Assembly (NCBI GenBank): GCA_946414655.1
Contig: CAMKPL010000005.1
Coordinates: forward strand, 1-62,327
Length of the DNA stretch: 62,327 bases
Origin: an uncultured Caryophanales bacterium
GTDB lineage: Bacteria > Bacillota_I > Bacilli_A > RFN20 > CAG-826
Direction: 5' to 3'
Part shown: in pieces, positions 1 to 6,607 of the stretch
Position numbering within the stretch: the stretch's first letter is position 1
Layout of the letters: every line of letters begins with the position of its first letter
Translations under genes and position numbers: made by a program
Notes under the pieces: generated by a model
Told to the model about the DNA's origin: nothing
Databases searched by the model: none
What the model saw: the letters and a program-made list of their open reading frames with translations, nothing else

Positions 1-24
1 CGCAAAATAATCAATTCGCATAAT
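1..24 (+). promoter_or_regulatory. TCGCAA-type promoter P1
   Basis: CGCAA at 1-5 and a CATAAT -10 box at 19-24, separated by 13 nt. The T completing TCGCAA would lie across the contig junction. It reads into the 89-residue ORF at 70 and the operon behind it. The sequence to base 55 is identical to 58476-58530 and to the right end of the window. Confidence 0.7.
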
Positions 25-25
25 A

Positions 26-39
26 GAACAGAGATGTTC
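26..39 (+). promoter_or_regulatory. 5'-terminal transcript hairpin
   Basis: GAACA and TGTTC form a 5-bp inverted repeat around a GAGA loop, starting 2 nt after the -10 box. The predicted transcript would begin in or next to this hairpin. Other promoters of the set carry the same hairpin with different but complementary stems, which supports an RNA structure. Confidence 0.5.
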
Positions 40-69
40 AAAATTTATTATTTTTTGGAGGTATTTATT

Positions 70-339
70 ATGAGTTTTATCAACAAAATCACAGGATCGA
101 TCAAAGCTAATGAGGCAATCGGAAACGTAATCGGTCAGGCTGTTGGAGCTGGACTTGTGGGAATTGGATCGCTTGTAATTCAGAAATGGGTTGCAAAATC
201 CCAAATCAAGAATCTTGAGACCCAAACCAAAGTTCTGGAATACGACGCAAGACAGAAATACGGTCCCGATTGGGATAAAGAAGGCTTTAATCCTGAACAT
301 GCAGAAGAGGATTCAAAATCGGAACCTAAAGAAGAATAA
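70..339 (+). CDS. Small single-pass membrane protein
   Basis: This encodes 89 residues. The ATG at 70 is chosen because GGAGG stands 9 nt upstream; an in-frame codon at 34 lies inside the promoter leader. Residues about 10-40 form a Gly/Ala-rich hydrophobic stretch with glycine-zipper spacing, followed by a charged helix and a very acidic tail. It is probably a membrane-anchored small protein. I recognise no family. It has its own promoter (P1) and its own terminator at 363-382, and the same flanking sequences surround the unrelated gene at 58544. Confidence 0.75.
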   Translation: MSFINKITGSIKANEAIGNVIGQAVGAGLVGIGSLVIQKWVAKSQIKNLETQTKVLEYDARQKYGPDWDKEGFNPEHAEEDSKSEPKEE

Positions 340-362
340 TTGAACAAAACTGTTAAAGAATT

Positions 363-396
363 GGAGATCAGAAATGGTCTCCTTTTCTTTTTTTTT
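363..396 (+). terminator. Intrinsic terminator, GAAA tetraloop
   Basis: GGAGATCA and TGGTCTCC form an 8-bp stem (one G-U) closed by a GAAA tetraloop, followed by a T-rich tract. Near-identical copies lie at 6523 and 58898. Confidence 0.8.
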
Positions 397-413
397 AGTG
401 GAGGAGGCTTTAA

Positions 414-1094
414 ATGGCTGAAGTAGATATGGACTTTGGTTCTTCTTTACAAAATCTTCCATCGAATTCAAATAAGTCGAAAATGGAAAAGAAGCAATCA
501 AAACCGCAGGAAAAAAGAATCGAACCCGTAGTTACTGGTGAGGTTCAAATCAAAAAGAAAGGTTTTCTCAAACGATTTAGGGGGTCTATGATATCGGAAG
601 ACGCTCATGGTATTGGAGAATATATAATTAAAGAAATCGTATTGCCAACGGTCAAAGATTTAATTTACAATTCCGCTTGTGGCGCGTTGGATATCGCTTT
701 ATTTGGCAAAACATCTAGACGAAGCGGACGACGAAATACTCCTTATAATTCACTTAATGATGGAGTAAGATACCGATATAATGGGTCGTCAAATTTATTA
801 AAAAGAAATGAAAGACCAAATCAAGCATCAGCACCAGAAGATTGGTTTGATGTCAGAAATATGGGATTTAAAGAACTCAGAGATGCTAAAAAATCTTTAG
901 GAAAACTGATGATAATTCTTGAAGAATATCCAACGGCATCAGTCGCAGATTTCTATAGTACATTAAACAAAACAGCACCATACACAGCGGAAAATTATGG
1001 TTGGTCTGATCTTTCTGAAGTTGACATATATCCAAGTGAAGGCTGGTTCTATATTGATTTTCCAGAGCCAAAACCAATCAAAAACATAAATTAA
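414..1094 (+). CDS. Conserved phage protein of unknown function (226 aa)
   Basis: The start is the ATG after GGAGGAGG. The first 60 residues are Lys/Gln-rich and basic, followed by a mixed hydrophobic segment (about 65-100) and an Arg-rich patch. The C-terminal part has a YGWSDL motif and ends near a short hydrophobic-proline tail (FPEPKPI). From memory, this YGW-then-proline ending marks a widespread family in gut Bacillota phages with no assigned role; I could not check this. It is the first gene of a run of eight closely spaced genes to 3113. The basic N-terminus could bind nucleic acid, but that is a guess. Confidence 0.75.
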   Translation: MAEVDMDFGSSLQNLPSNSNKSKMEKKQSKPQEKRIEPVVTGEVQIKKKGFLKRFRGSMISEDAHGIGEYIIKEIVLPTVKDLIYNSACGALDIALFGKTSRRSGRRNTPYNSLNDGVRYRYNGSSNLLKRNERPNQASAPEDWFDVRNMGFKELRDAKKSLGKLMIILEEYPTASVADFYSTLNKTAPYTAENYGWSDLSEVDIYPSEGWFYIDFPEPKPIKNIN

Positions 1095-1106
1095 GAAGGT
1101 GATAAA

Positions 1107-1421
1107 ATGAAATCTTACAAAAAAATGTATATGTCAAGTTATTCACAAGAAAATTTCTATGTTGAAAAGTTTGAAATGGGCGCTGATGCATATCGAGAAG
1201 GATATGACGGTGTTAACGAGAGGTTAAGAATCGTTTCCATTTTATCAACAAGTAGATTTGGCTATGATATAGAGATTGCAAACAATAATCTTGATGGCTA
1301 TTGCTGTGAGTATGATTATGATGCCGTGTTTAATAATGGAACAGTAACATATACAATTATTTTTGAATCTGATGGCGAAATTGATGAGCTTCCGGAAATT
1401 GATGAAATTATCTATTGCTAA
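1107..1421 (+). CDS. Hypothetical protein (104 aa)
   Basis: It starts 12 nt after the previous gene with AGAAGGTGAT as ribosome site. The protein is acidic and Tyr-rich (many Y, D and E, with a YCCEYDYD patch) and its second half alternates in a beta-like pattern. There is no signal peptide, membrane segment or known motif. Tight spacing on both sides indicates co-transcription with 414-1094 and 1437-1850. Confidence 0.7.
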   Translation: MKSYKKMYMSSYSQENFYVEKFEMGADAYREGYDGVNERLRIVSILSTSRFGYDIEIANNNLDGYCCEYDYDAVFNNGTVTYTIIFESDGEIDELPEIDEIIYC

Positions 1422-1436
1422 AGGGTGTGATATAAA

Positions 1437-1850
1437 ATGTCAAGAGTCGCATATTCCAGGAAAGGGAATTTGATATTTTATATTGATGATATTGAAATCG
1501 GGAGTTATGGGTACGCAATAGATTATACAAAAGGAGATTCATCGCGAGGCGTTTCCTGTCAATGCAGAATAAAAGTTGTAGAATATATGGTATTTGGAAC
1601 CGAATCGAATTCAAAAAAATACTTTATGAATTTATGTTTAAAATATCCAAGTAAACTATATAAAAAATTTGTTTTGCATTATGTCGGTCGTACAATTGTG
1701 GTTTGTGTAAAACAGATTAGCGGATGGGAAACGGATCTCCTTAAACCGGAAGAAATAACTCATATGATTCTATTTGGAGAGGTTAAGTTCAAAAAAGATG
1801 AAGATATGATTACATTTAATAGATATTGGGAAAGAGGGATTTCTAAATGA
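1437..1850 (+). CDS. Hypothetical protein (137 aa)
   Basis: GGGTGTGAT precedes the ATG. The sequence alternates in beta-type patterns with many Lys and aromatic residues, and the C-terminal third is rich in charged residues. No family is recognised. Its stop overlaps the next start (ATGA at 1847-1850), a sign of translational coupling. Confidence 0.7.
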   Translation: MSRVAYSRKGNLIFYIDDIEIGSYGYAIDYTKGDSSRGVSCQCRIKVVEYMVFGTESNSKKYFMNLCLKYPSKLYKKFVLHYVGRTIVVCVKQISGWETDLLKPEEITHMILFGEVKFKKDEDMITFNRYWERGISK

Positions 1851-2149
1851 ACGAAGAAAAAATCGGAACCTATAGCATTGAAGGCAATAAATTTATAAAA
1901 CTCCAGGATAAAATCACAAAACTTTGTAAGAAGTTCAAAATAACTTGTCAGCAAGATATAGCTTATAATGGCGATTTACATTTACAGTTCCGAAGACAAA
2001 GGGGGTATACTCAAAAAAGAAAGTACGATGTCTATGGGATTGAATATGCAGAATGTTATATAAGTAAAGATGATCTTCAATATCGTTGGAACAGAAGCAT
2101 CTTATCCGATTTGAAAGGATTCTTACGGATGTCATTTAAAATAGTATAG
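1847..2149 (+). CDS. Hypothetical basic protein (100 aa)
   Basis: It overlaps the previous gene by 4 nt. A central basic patch (RRQRGYTQKRKYD) could contact nucleic acid, but there is no recognisable domain. It ends with TAG before a strong AAGGGGGGAT ribosome site for the next gene. Confidence 0.65.
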   Translation: MNEEKIGTYSIEGNKFIKLQDKITKLCKKFKITCQQDIAYNGDLHLQFRRQRGYTQKRKYDVYGIEYAECYISKDDLQYRWNRSILSDLKGFLRMSFKIV

Positions 2150-2164
2150 AAGGGGGGATTATAT

Positions 2165-2458
2165 ATGCCATATCTAGATTCAAAAATTATAGAATTTATA
2201 AACTTCTTTTACGATGAGGTTCAAAAACAAAAATTACCTTGGACAGTGGACATTCGCTTACATGATCATCGCGCCCCAGTCCCTAGATGGTTGTATGATG
2301 GTGTGACAATAGAAATACTCGATATAGATTTAGTGCATCCTAAACATTTCACAAGAGAACAATTAACTTGGCCAAAATCGTCTCCGGAACAGCTTGCAAA
2401 ATACGCATTTGAGGAAATCAGAAAGGAGCTTGATCGTTGGAGCTTAGAGAGTCATTAG
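2165..2458 (+). CDS. Hypothetical protein (97 aa)
   Basis: It has a strong upstream G-rich ribosome site. The sequence is mixed helical with a proline-containing centre and a Glu/Lys-rich C-terminal helix. No family is recognised. Its 3' end overlaps the next gene by 22 nt and contains the ribosome site of that gene (AAAGGAG at 2422-2428). Confidence 0.7.
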   Translation: MPYLDSKIIEFINFFYDEVQKQKLPWTVDIRLHDHRAPVPRWLYDGVTIEILDIDLVHPKHFTREQLTWPKSSPEQLAKYAFEEIRKELDRWSLESH

Positions 2459-2736
2459 GTATCGTGGAGTATGCTGCAAGATTGAAGGCTAATTTGTATG
2501 GCTATTCTTGTAGTATTACTCCGCACAGATACACAAAACGTAAAGAAGGAGATTATTCGTTCTGCTTTTTAAGGGATAATGATATAATTGGTTTTACTTT
2601 AAGAAGCATAACTTTGAGTGAAATCGATATTATCAAAATGGCAAAGAGTGAAACGCGTCTTAAAAAGTTTCTTAAAAAGATAGACAAAATATTATCTCCA
2701 AATGCAGTCATGTTAGAAAATAAATCGCAAAAATAA
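2437..2736 (+). CDS. Hypothetical protein, TTG start (99 aa)
   Basis: The TTG at 2437 is chosen because AAAGGAG lies 8 nt upstream and no ATG is suitably placed. The protein is basic and helical, with a Lys-rich C-terminal half. Its last codons (Ser-Gln-Lys-stop) are read from the TCGCAAAAATAA element of promoter P2, so the promoter box of the next unit also ends this gene. Confidence 0.65.
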   Translation: MELRESLGIVEYAARLKANLYGYSCSITPHRYTKRKEGDYSFCFLRDNDIIGFTLRSITLSEIDIIKMAKSETRLKKFLKKIDKILSPNAVMLENKSQK

Positions 2737-2749
2737 CCTTTCGTATAAT
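2725..2749 (+). promoter_or_regulatory. TCGCAA-type promoter P2
   Basis: TCGCAA at 2725-2730 and TATAAT at 2744-2749 with 13 nt between. The upstream box overlaps the end of the preceding reading frame. It drives the gene at 2769. Confidence 0.75.
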
Positions 2750-2768
2750 AGAAAGGATGGTGATTAAT

Positions 2769-3113
2769 GTGTTACGTTTCTTATTACAAGGTTATCGATT
2801 TTTAAATGAAAAAGAAATTCAAGGAGATATTATTAATGACAGTATATTTGATAAATATAACTTTGATCAAATTACTGCAAATGAATACTTGAATCTTTTG
2901 AAAACAGAAAAAGATAACGATGAGAAAATATTACCATTAATTGATTTGAAAGTTAAAGACGAAAAAGGTCATTTATATTTCTGTCCGATATCTGCGGTTT
3001 ATACAGAATTAGGACTTAGTATCGATTCATATAGTGGTAGCTATACTGGATGGATCGTTCGAGAAGTATTTAATCTAAAAGATATTCGGATAGAAATAAC
3101 TAAAGGCGATTGA
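2769..3113 (+). CDS. Hypothetical protein, GTG start (114 aa)
   Basis: I place the start at GTG 2769 because the leader carries GGTGAT followed by exactly 4 nt, the same arrangement as the genes at 19797 and 55653. An in-frame ATG at 2757 would sit at the predicted transcription start and would be leaderless. The protein is acidic with alternating hydrophobic residues; no family is recognised. It is followed directly by a hairpin terminator. Confidence 0.65.
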   Translation: MLRFLLQGYRFLNEKEIQGDIINDSIFDKYNFDQITANEYLNLLKTEKDNDEKILPLIDLKVKDEKGHLYFCPISAVYTELGLSIDSYSGSYTGWIVREVFNLKDIRIEITKGD

Positions 3114-3127
3114 TTTCGCCTTTTTCT
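3102..3127 (+). terminator. Intrinsic terminator overlapping the stop codon
   Basis: AAAGGCGA and TCGCCTTT form an 8-bp stem whose loop contains the TGA stop of the gene ending at 3113. A T-rich tract follows. Confidence 0.75.
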
Positions 3128-3132
3128 TTTTG

Positions 3133-3157
3133 TCGCAAAAATAACATGTTTTATAAT
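3133..3157 (+). promoter_or_regulatory. TCGCAA-type promoter P3
   Basis: TCGCAA at 3133-3138 and TATAAT at 3152-3157, 13 nt apart. The expected transcription start (about 3164) coincides with the 5' base of the tRNA-like element. Confidence 0.75.
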
Positions 3158-3162
3158 AGAAA

Positions 3163-3236
3163 GAGAAGTTAGCTCATGGGAAAGAGCACTAGGAAATAAT
3201 CTTAGGGTTGTGGATGGTTCGAGTCCATCACTTCTC
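3163..3236 (+). tRNA. tRNA-like element, anticodon unclear
   Basis: It folds as a cloverleaf: acceptor GAGAAGT/ACTTCTC (7 bp, perfect), D arm GCTC/GAGC with loop ATGGGAAA, anticodon-like stem CTAGG/CTTAG, and T arm GATGG/CCATC with loop TTCGAGT. It departs from a normal tRNA in three ways. The anticodon loop (AAATAAT) lacks U33, the variable region is 7 nt, and no CCA is encoded. A T-rich tract follows at once. It may be a degenerate tRNA or a tRNA mimic. No amino acid can be assigned with confidence. Confidence 0.55.
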
Positions 3237-3284
3237 TTTTTTCTTTTTATCTTATTATTTTTATTTTTGAAAGGAAGTATTTGT

Positions 3285-4385
3285 ATGTTGAAACAAATCG
3301 GTTTTAGTGCTTTGTCTTTTATTAAGGCTCATAAAGCACAAATTCTTATTGGAGCTGGTATTGTCGGTAATGCGGCAGCTACAGTTATCGCTTGCAAGCA
3401 GACCTTCACAGCTAGTTCTATTATTGAAAATCACAAGTTCCGTAGAGCAGAAGTTGAGGAAGCAAAAAATATTTGTCGTAGAGAGATTGAAGTATTTGAT
3501 ATTGCCGCTGGTGACGATCAAAATGGCAAGGTTTATACAGAGCAGAAGCCTTGTTCTTCCGACGATTATCTGAAGTATACACAATATCTTGAGCATGATT
3601 CAAAAAGGGAGCTTCTCAAGGTATATGCAAAAACTGGTCTGAAGTTTGCTAAGCATTATTGGCTTGCTGCAGTATTGTTCTTGCTTTCTAATGCTGCTAT
3701 CGGATACGGCACTGGCATCATGACAAGAGATATTGCTGGTTTGTCTACTGCTTTGGCCGGTGTTACTACAGCGTTCTCCTCTTATAGAGATAGAATCAAA
3801 AACGTAATCGGCGAAGAAGCCGAAAGAAAAATCTTCAATAATAAGCAGGTTAAAACCGTTACTTATAAAGATATTGCTGAAGATGGCGAAACTGAGGTTG
3901 AAAAAGAGCAAGCGGTAATTACGTATGATGGTAAACATGATCCGTATGCGATTCTAATCGATTATCATTATCATGGCTGGAGCGACAATATTTATACGTT
4001 GCTGAGTAATTTAAAATCTGATGAAAATTGGGCTAACGCTGAACTTAGAAAAAAAGATGCTGTAGACAAGCCATATTTTATGTATAAAGTAACCAGACAA
4101 ATGGGATACGCCGATACCGATGCGAGTAGAGTTGTTGGTTGGTATAAACGTAATAAAGATGGTGATGGATATATTGATTTTGGTCTTTTCGAGCATGTTG
4201 ATCCCAAAAGTGGATATGAATCGGAAGATGCTCTTATGTTGAGACCTGAAATTGATGAAATGATTAAAAGCCGTGCCGGTATGCCGAATCAATATTCAAG
4301 TGATGCTTATGACATTTGGGTGCATTTCAATGTTGATGGCCCTGTTCTTAAGTTTATGAACAAGCAACCCGGCCTTCCGCTTTGA
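3285..4385 (+). CDS. Membrane-anchored phage protein, DUF6353-like
   Basis: This encodes 366 residues from the ATG after GAAAGGAAG; an upstream in-frame start would translate the tRNA-like element and its T tract. Residues about 15-40 form a hydrophobic segment and a second pair lies near 120-165, so it probably has two membrane regions and a long soluble C-terminal domain. It is a distant paralogue of the 301-residue protein at 61366. Both resemble, from memory, the DUF6353 family of gut phages, whose role is unknown. The TGA stop is followed in frame by 24 more open codons. Confidence 0.75.
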   Translation: MLKQIGFSALSFIKAHKAQILIGAGIVGNAAATVIACKQTFTASSIIENHKFRRAEVEEAKNICRREIEVFDIAAGDDQNGKVYTEQKPCSSDDYLKYTQYLEHDSKRELLKVYAKTGLKFAKHYWLAAVLFLLSNAAIGYGTGIMTRDIAGLSTALAGVTTAFSSYRDRIKNVIGEEAERKIFNNKQVKTVTYKDIAEDGETEVEKEQAVITYDGKHDPYAILIDYHYHGWSDNIYTLLSNLKSDENWANAELRKKDAVDKPYFMYKVTRQMGYADTDASRVVGWYKRNKDGDGYIDFGLFEHVDPKSGYESEDALMLRPEIDEMIKSRAGMPNQYSSDAYDIWVHFNVDGPVLKFMNKQPGLPL

Positions 4386-4411
4386 AATCTGAATAAAAAA
4401 GATATTAACGA

Positions 4412-4450
4412 ACTCGTGCGCTGGGATCAATTCTGGTCTCAGTGCCGAGA
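4412..4450 (+). other. Strong intergenic hairpin
   Basis: CTCG/CGAG, GCGCTG/CAGTGC and GGA/TCT stack to about 13 bp with one bulged T and a 10-nt loop. No T tract follows, so it is not a standard terminator. It lies just before the ribosome site of the gene at 4473 and could affect its translation or block decay from the 3' side. Confidence 0.5.
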
Positions 4451-4472
4451 ATTGGATTAGGAGGTATTGTGC

Positions 4473-4733
4473 ATGAAAATTTCAAAAGTTATAGAAACCA
4501 TTGACAACGTTCGCATCGACGAACTGTATGAACTGATTAAAATGGGTTTTATTGATTCGTTTATCAGTGAAGAAGAAATCGTCGGTAAAGATGGGCGTTA
4601 TAAAGGCATTCGTGGTTGCAAGCAATTGGATCCGGAGGCAAATGAAACTGAGGGACTGGATTGGTATTCAAGTCTTTCAAAAGAAGAACGGGTTCAACTC
4701 AAAAAGATGTATAAAGCGCTGATGAAGAAATGA
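4473..4733 (+). CDS. Hypothetical protein (86 aa)
   Basis: The start is ATG 4473 with AGGAGG 9 nt upstream, preferred over TTG 4467. It is an acidic, helical small protein with a Lys-rich C-terminus and no known domain. It is the first of a tight run (4473-6324). Confidence 0.65.
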   Translation: MKISKVIETIDNVRIDELYELIKMGFIDSFISEEEIVGKDGRYKGIRGCKQLDPEANETEGLDWYSSLSKEERVQLKKMYKALMKK

Positions 4734-4754
4734 TTTTGGGAGAAGGAGATTAAA

Positions 4755-4991
4755 ATGGTCTTCGAATATACTTGTCCTTTTTGCGGTGATAAGTTCAAAA
4801 TAGGTTATGATCCTGTTAAAAACATAAATTATCCGGATTATAGTGTTGAACTGCGATACGAGGCTCATGATTCAAATTATAATATAAAAACTGATTATGT
4901 TCAAATTTGTGAGAAATGCTATGACAAAATGGTTGGTGAGATCAAAATCGTAGAGAGGAGAATTAAAAGTGAACAACCCAAGTTTCCTTGA
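4755..4991 (+). CDS. Zinc-ribbon-like protein (78 aa)
   Basis: It has CPFCG near the N-terminus and CEKC about 45 residues later, a split CxxC/CxxC pair typical of a zinc ribbon. It shares architecture with the interrupted ORF at 7142 and the proteins at 7397, 10444, 11822 and 60536, forming a small-protein family within this genome. The likely role is nucleic-acid or protein binding; the target is unknown. It overlaps the next gene by 23 nt. Confidence 0.7.
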   Translation: MVFEYTCPFCGDKFKIGYDPVKNINYPDYSVELRYEAHDSNYNIKTDYVQICEKCYDKMVGEIKIVERRIKSEQPKFP

Positions 4992-5178
4992 TCAGGGTAT
5001 GGATCCAGGTTTTCTTGTGTGGCTTGAAGAATGGTATCCATATTATTATGAATGCGCCGTACAAAAAAAGTATACAATGATCCCTGGAAGCATGTACTCT
5101 GAATATTTAGAAGATATCAACAAAAAGACTGGTATTGAATTATATTCAGAATATCTTGAGAAATTAAGGGCGATGTGA
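4969..5178 (+). CDS. Hypothetical protein, GTG start (69 aa)
   Basis: The GTG at 4969 follows GAGAGGAG inside the end of the previous gene. The protein is rich in Tyr, Trp and Glu, with a repeated YSEYLE segment. No family is recognised. Overlap with its neighbour supports coupled translation. Confidence 0.6.
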   Translation: MNNPSFLDQGMDPGFLVWLEEWYPYYYECAVQKKYTMIPGSMYSEYLEDINKKTGIELYSEYLEKLRAM

Positions 5179-5190
5179 GGTGGACAAAAT

Positions 5191-5286
5191 ATGATGTCAG
5201 TAAGTTTTAGCATTAATTGGAAGACCATTGCTTGCGCTGGGATTACAGCAATTATTCTTACAATTATTAAAAATAAGATGAAATAA
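5191..5286 (+). CDS. Small membrane protein (31 aa)
   Basis: The ATG follows GAGGTGGAC. The predicted peptide has a hydrophobic core of about 18 residues flanked by charged ends (Lys-rich C-terminus), consistent with one membrane helix. It fits exactly between the genes at 4969 and 5307. Confidence 0.5.
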   Translation: MMSVSFSINWKTIACAGITAIILTIIKNKMK

Positions 5287-5306
5287 AAAAAGGAGGTTGC
5301 CTAAAA

Positions 5307-6134
5307 ATGAAAATTGATGACGCATTCAAAAAAGGGATTGATGTGCTTGCTATTGAAAACGAAAAAAAAAGAGCCGAAAAAGAGATTAAAATCTTAAAAG
5401 AAGAACTTGAAAAAAAATACCCAGGAAGTACTTATATTTGGGATACAACTTTAAAAGTTTATAAAACCCTTATTAGTAAGCATCCTTATATATTTACTAG
5501 CGATTTTGGATACAGAAATAGGGTTTTACAAAACATTCAAGAATTATCCGGGGGTTTTCCTTTGACGGCTATCGATAACACTAATGCTGATTGGCAAGAG
5601 ATCCCGAATGGCGCATTAACCAAAATGAGAAAAGCAAATGTTGTTGAAAAGTATCGTAGTAATAGACTTTCTAGTTTATTTAAGGAAGTTTATAAAGATG
5701 GGCACATAGAATTCCATGATAATTACAGAGTTACTACAGAAAACTTTATCACTGGAGCCGAGTACGTTTTTGGTTTGTCAAATCTGATTTATGATGAGAT
5801 GTATCCGATCAAAATGCCATATAATCATAAAAGTGAATGGGGCGCTAAGGTCTATATTCATGATTTTGTGAGTGATCCGGAAGATAAAGAATCTAATTTT
5901 GATACCATTGCTGTATTGTTTGCTAAAAAACCCGATGGCAAAATCATAAGTATTAATCGCTATTTCCGAGTTCCTAAAGATGATGAGGAGCCTACTTATG
6001 GAAATTGGGTTGAGATTAAGTTTAGTGAATTTGCTGATAGAGTTCGTAGAGCTAATAGTAATTTGACGATTGAGGATCTGGATTATAGCTATTTGTTGGA
6101 TAAGGAGGAAGTTGATCAAAATGATATTGACTGA
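5307..6134 (+). CDS. Hypothetical protein (275 aa)
   Basis: It starts after AAGGAGGTTGCCTAAAA, a leader shared with the genes at 55833 and 60012. The first 45 residues are a Lys/Glu-rich coiled-coil-like helix, and the rest is a mixed alpha/beta soluble domain rich in Tyr, Asp and Asn. No signal peptide or known motif is visible. The end of the gene carries the GGAGG ribosome site of the next gene, which it overlaps by 14 nt. Confidence 0.7.
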   Translation: MKIDDAFKKGIDVLAIENEKKRAEKEIKILKEELEKKYPGSTYIWDTTLKVYKTLISKHPYIFTSDFGYRNRVLQNIQELSGGFPLTAIDNTNADWQEIPNGALTKMRKANVVEKYRSNRLSSLFKEVYKDGHIEFHDNYRVTTENFITGAEYVFGLSNLIYDEMYPIKMPYNHKSEWGAKVYIHDFVSDPEDKESNFDTIAVLFAKKPDGKIISINRYFRVPKDDEEPTYGNWVEIKFSEFADRVRRANSNLTIEDLDYSYLLDKEEVDQNDID

Positions 6135-6324
6135 AGATGAAAAACTATTATATGATTCATGTGAAGAATATGCGAAACTTACAATTTTAAAAAAGATGGC
6201 ATCATCGGCATATAATACTTCCGACATTAAGTGCGAAGGTGACAATAACATCCTCGAATTGTGTAATCGTTGCCAGTATTACAATCCTTTAACAAATTAT
6301 GCAGTCGATCCTATCGCAAAATAA
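6121..6324 (+). CDS. Hypothetical Cys-containing small protein (67 aa)
   Basis: The start is the ATG after GAGGAAGTTGAT inside the preceding gene. It has a CNRC pair near the C-terminus and another Cys about 15 residues before it, so metal binding is possible. The final Ala-Lys-stop is encoded by the GCAAAATAA of promoter P4. Confidence 0.6.
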   Translation: MILTEDEKLLYDSCEEYAKLTILKKMASSAYNTSDIKCEGDNNILELCNRCQYYNPLTNYAVDPIAK

Positions 6325-6338
6325 ACACCTCTTATAAT
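6314..6338 (+). promoter_or_regulatory. TCGCAA-type promoter P4
   Basis: TCGCAA at 6314-6319 and TATAAT at 6333-6338, 13 nt apart. The upstream box overlaps the end of the gene before it. Confidence 0.75.
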
Positions 6339-6363
6339 AGAATATATTTAAGGAGGCACGACT

Positions 6364-6507
6364 ATGTGGGATAAAGTATTCAAAATATTAGGTGGTGCTG
6401 GAAGAATGGTATCCAAAGTTATCAAAATATTGGTAACTGGATGCGTAATTCTTGGCGGCATTGCTTTATTGGTATTTTTGATACTGGTTAAAATGCTTAT
6501 CGGATAA
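6364..6507 (+). CDS. Small membrane protein (47 aa)
   Basis: ATG 6364 follows AAGGAGG. Residues about 21-45 are a long hydrophobic run (Ile, Leu, Val, Gly), preceded by a Lys/Val amphipathic segment. It is probably a single-pass membrane peptide with its own promoter and terminator. A holin-like or host-membrane role is possible, but nothing proves it. Confidence 0.6.
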   Translation: MWDKVFKILGGAGRMVSKVIKILVTGCVILGGIALLVFLILVKMLIG

Positions 6508-6522
6508 AATATTCTTGGAATT

Positions 6523-6554
6523 GGAGATCAGAAATGGTCTCCTTTTCTTTTTTC
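6523..6554 (+). terminator. Intrinsic terminator, GAAA tetraloop
   Basis: It has the same 8-bp stem and GAAA loop as the terminator at 363, followed by a T tract that runs into promoter P5. Confidence 0.8.
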
Positions 6555-6577
6555 GCAAAAATTACAACTCCTATAAT
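6553..6577 (+). promoter_or_regulatory. TCGCAA-type promoter P5
   Basis: TCGCAA at 6553-6558 and TATAAT at 6572-6577, spacing 13 nt. It directly abuts the T tract of the previous terminator. Confidence 0.75.
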
Positions 6578-6607
6578 AGAAACATATTATTATAGGAGGT
6601 TTTTATT

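Noticed and set aside
26-39. GAACA...TGTTC as a LexA/DinR SOS box
   Set aside because: Bacillota SOS boxes are GAAC-N4-GTTC; here the spacer is 6, and sister copies vary with compensating changes (GAAAC/GTTTC, GAAGC/GCTTC), which fits an RNA hairpin better.
3210-3284. Upstream in-frame start of the DUF6353-like gene
   Set aside because: That extension would translate the tRNA-like element and its T tract; the ATG at 3285 has a good ribosome site.
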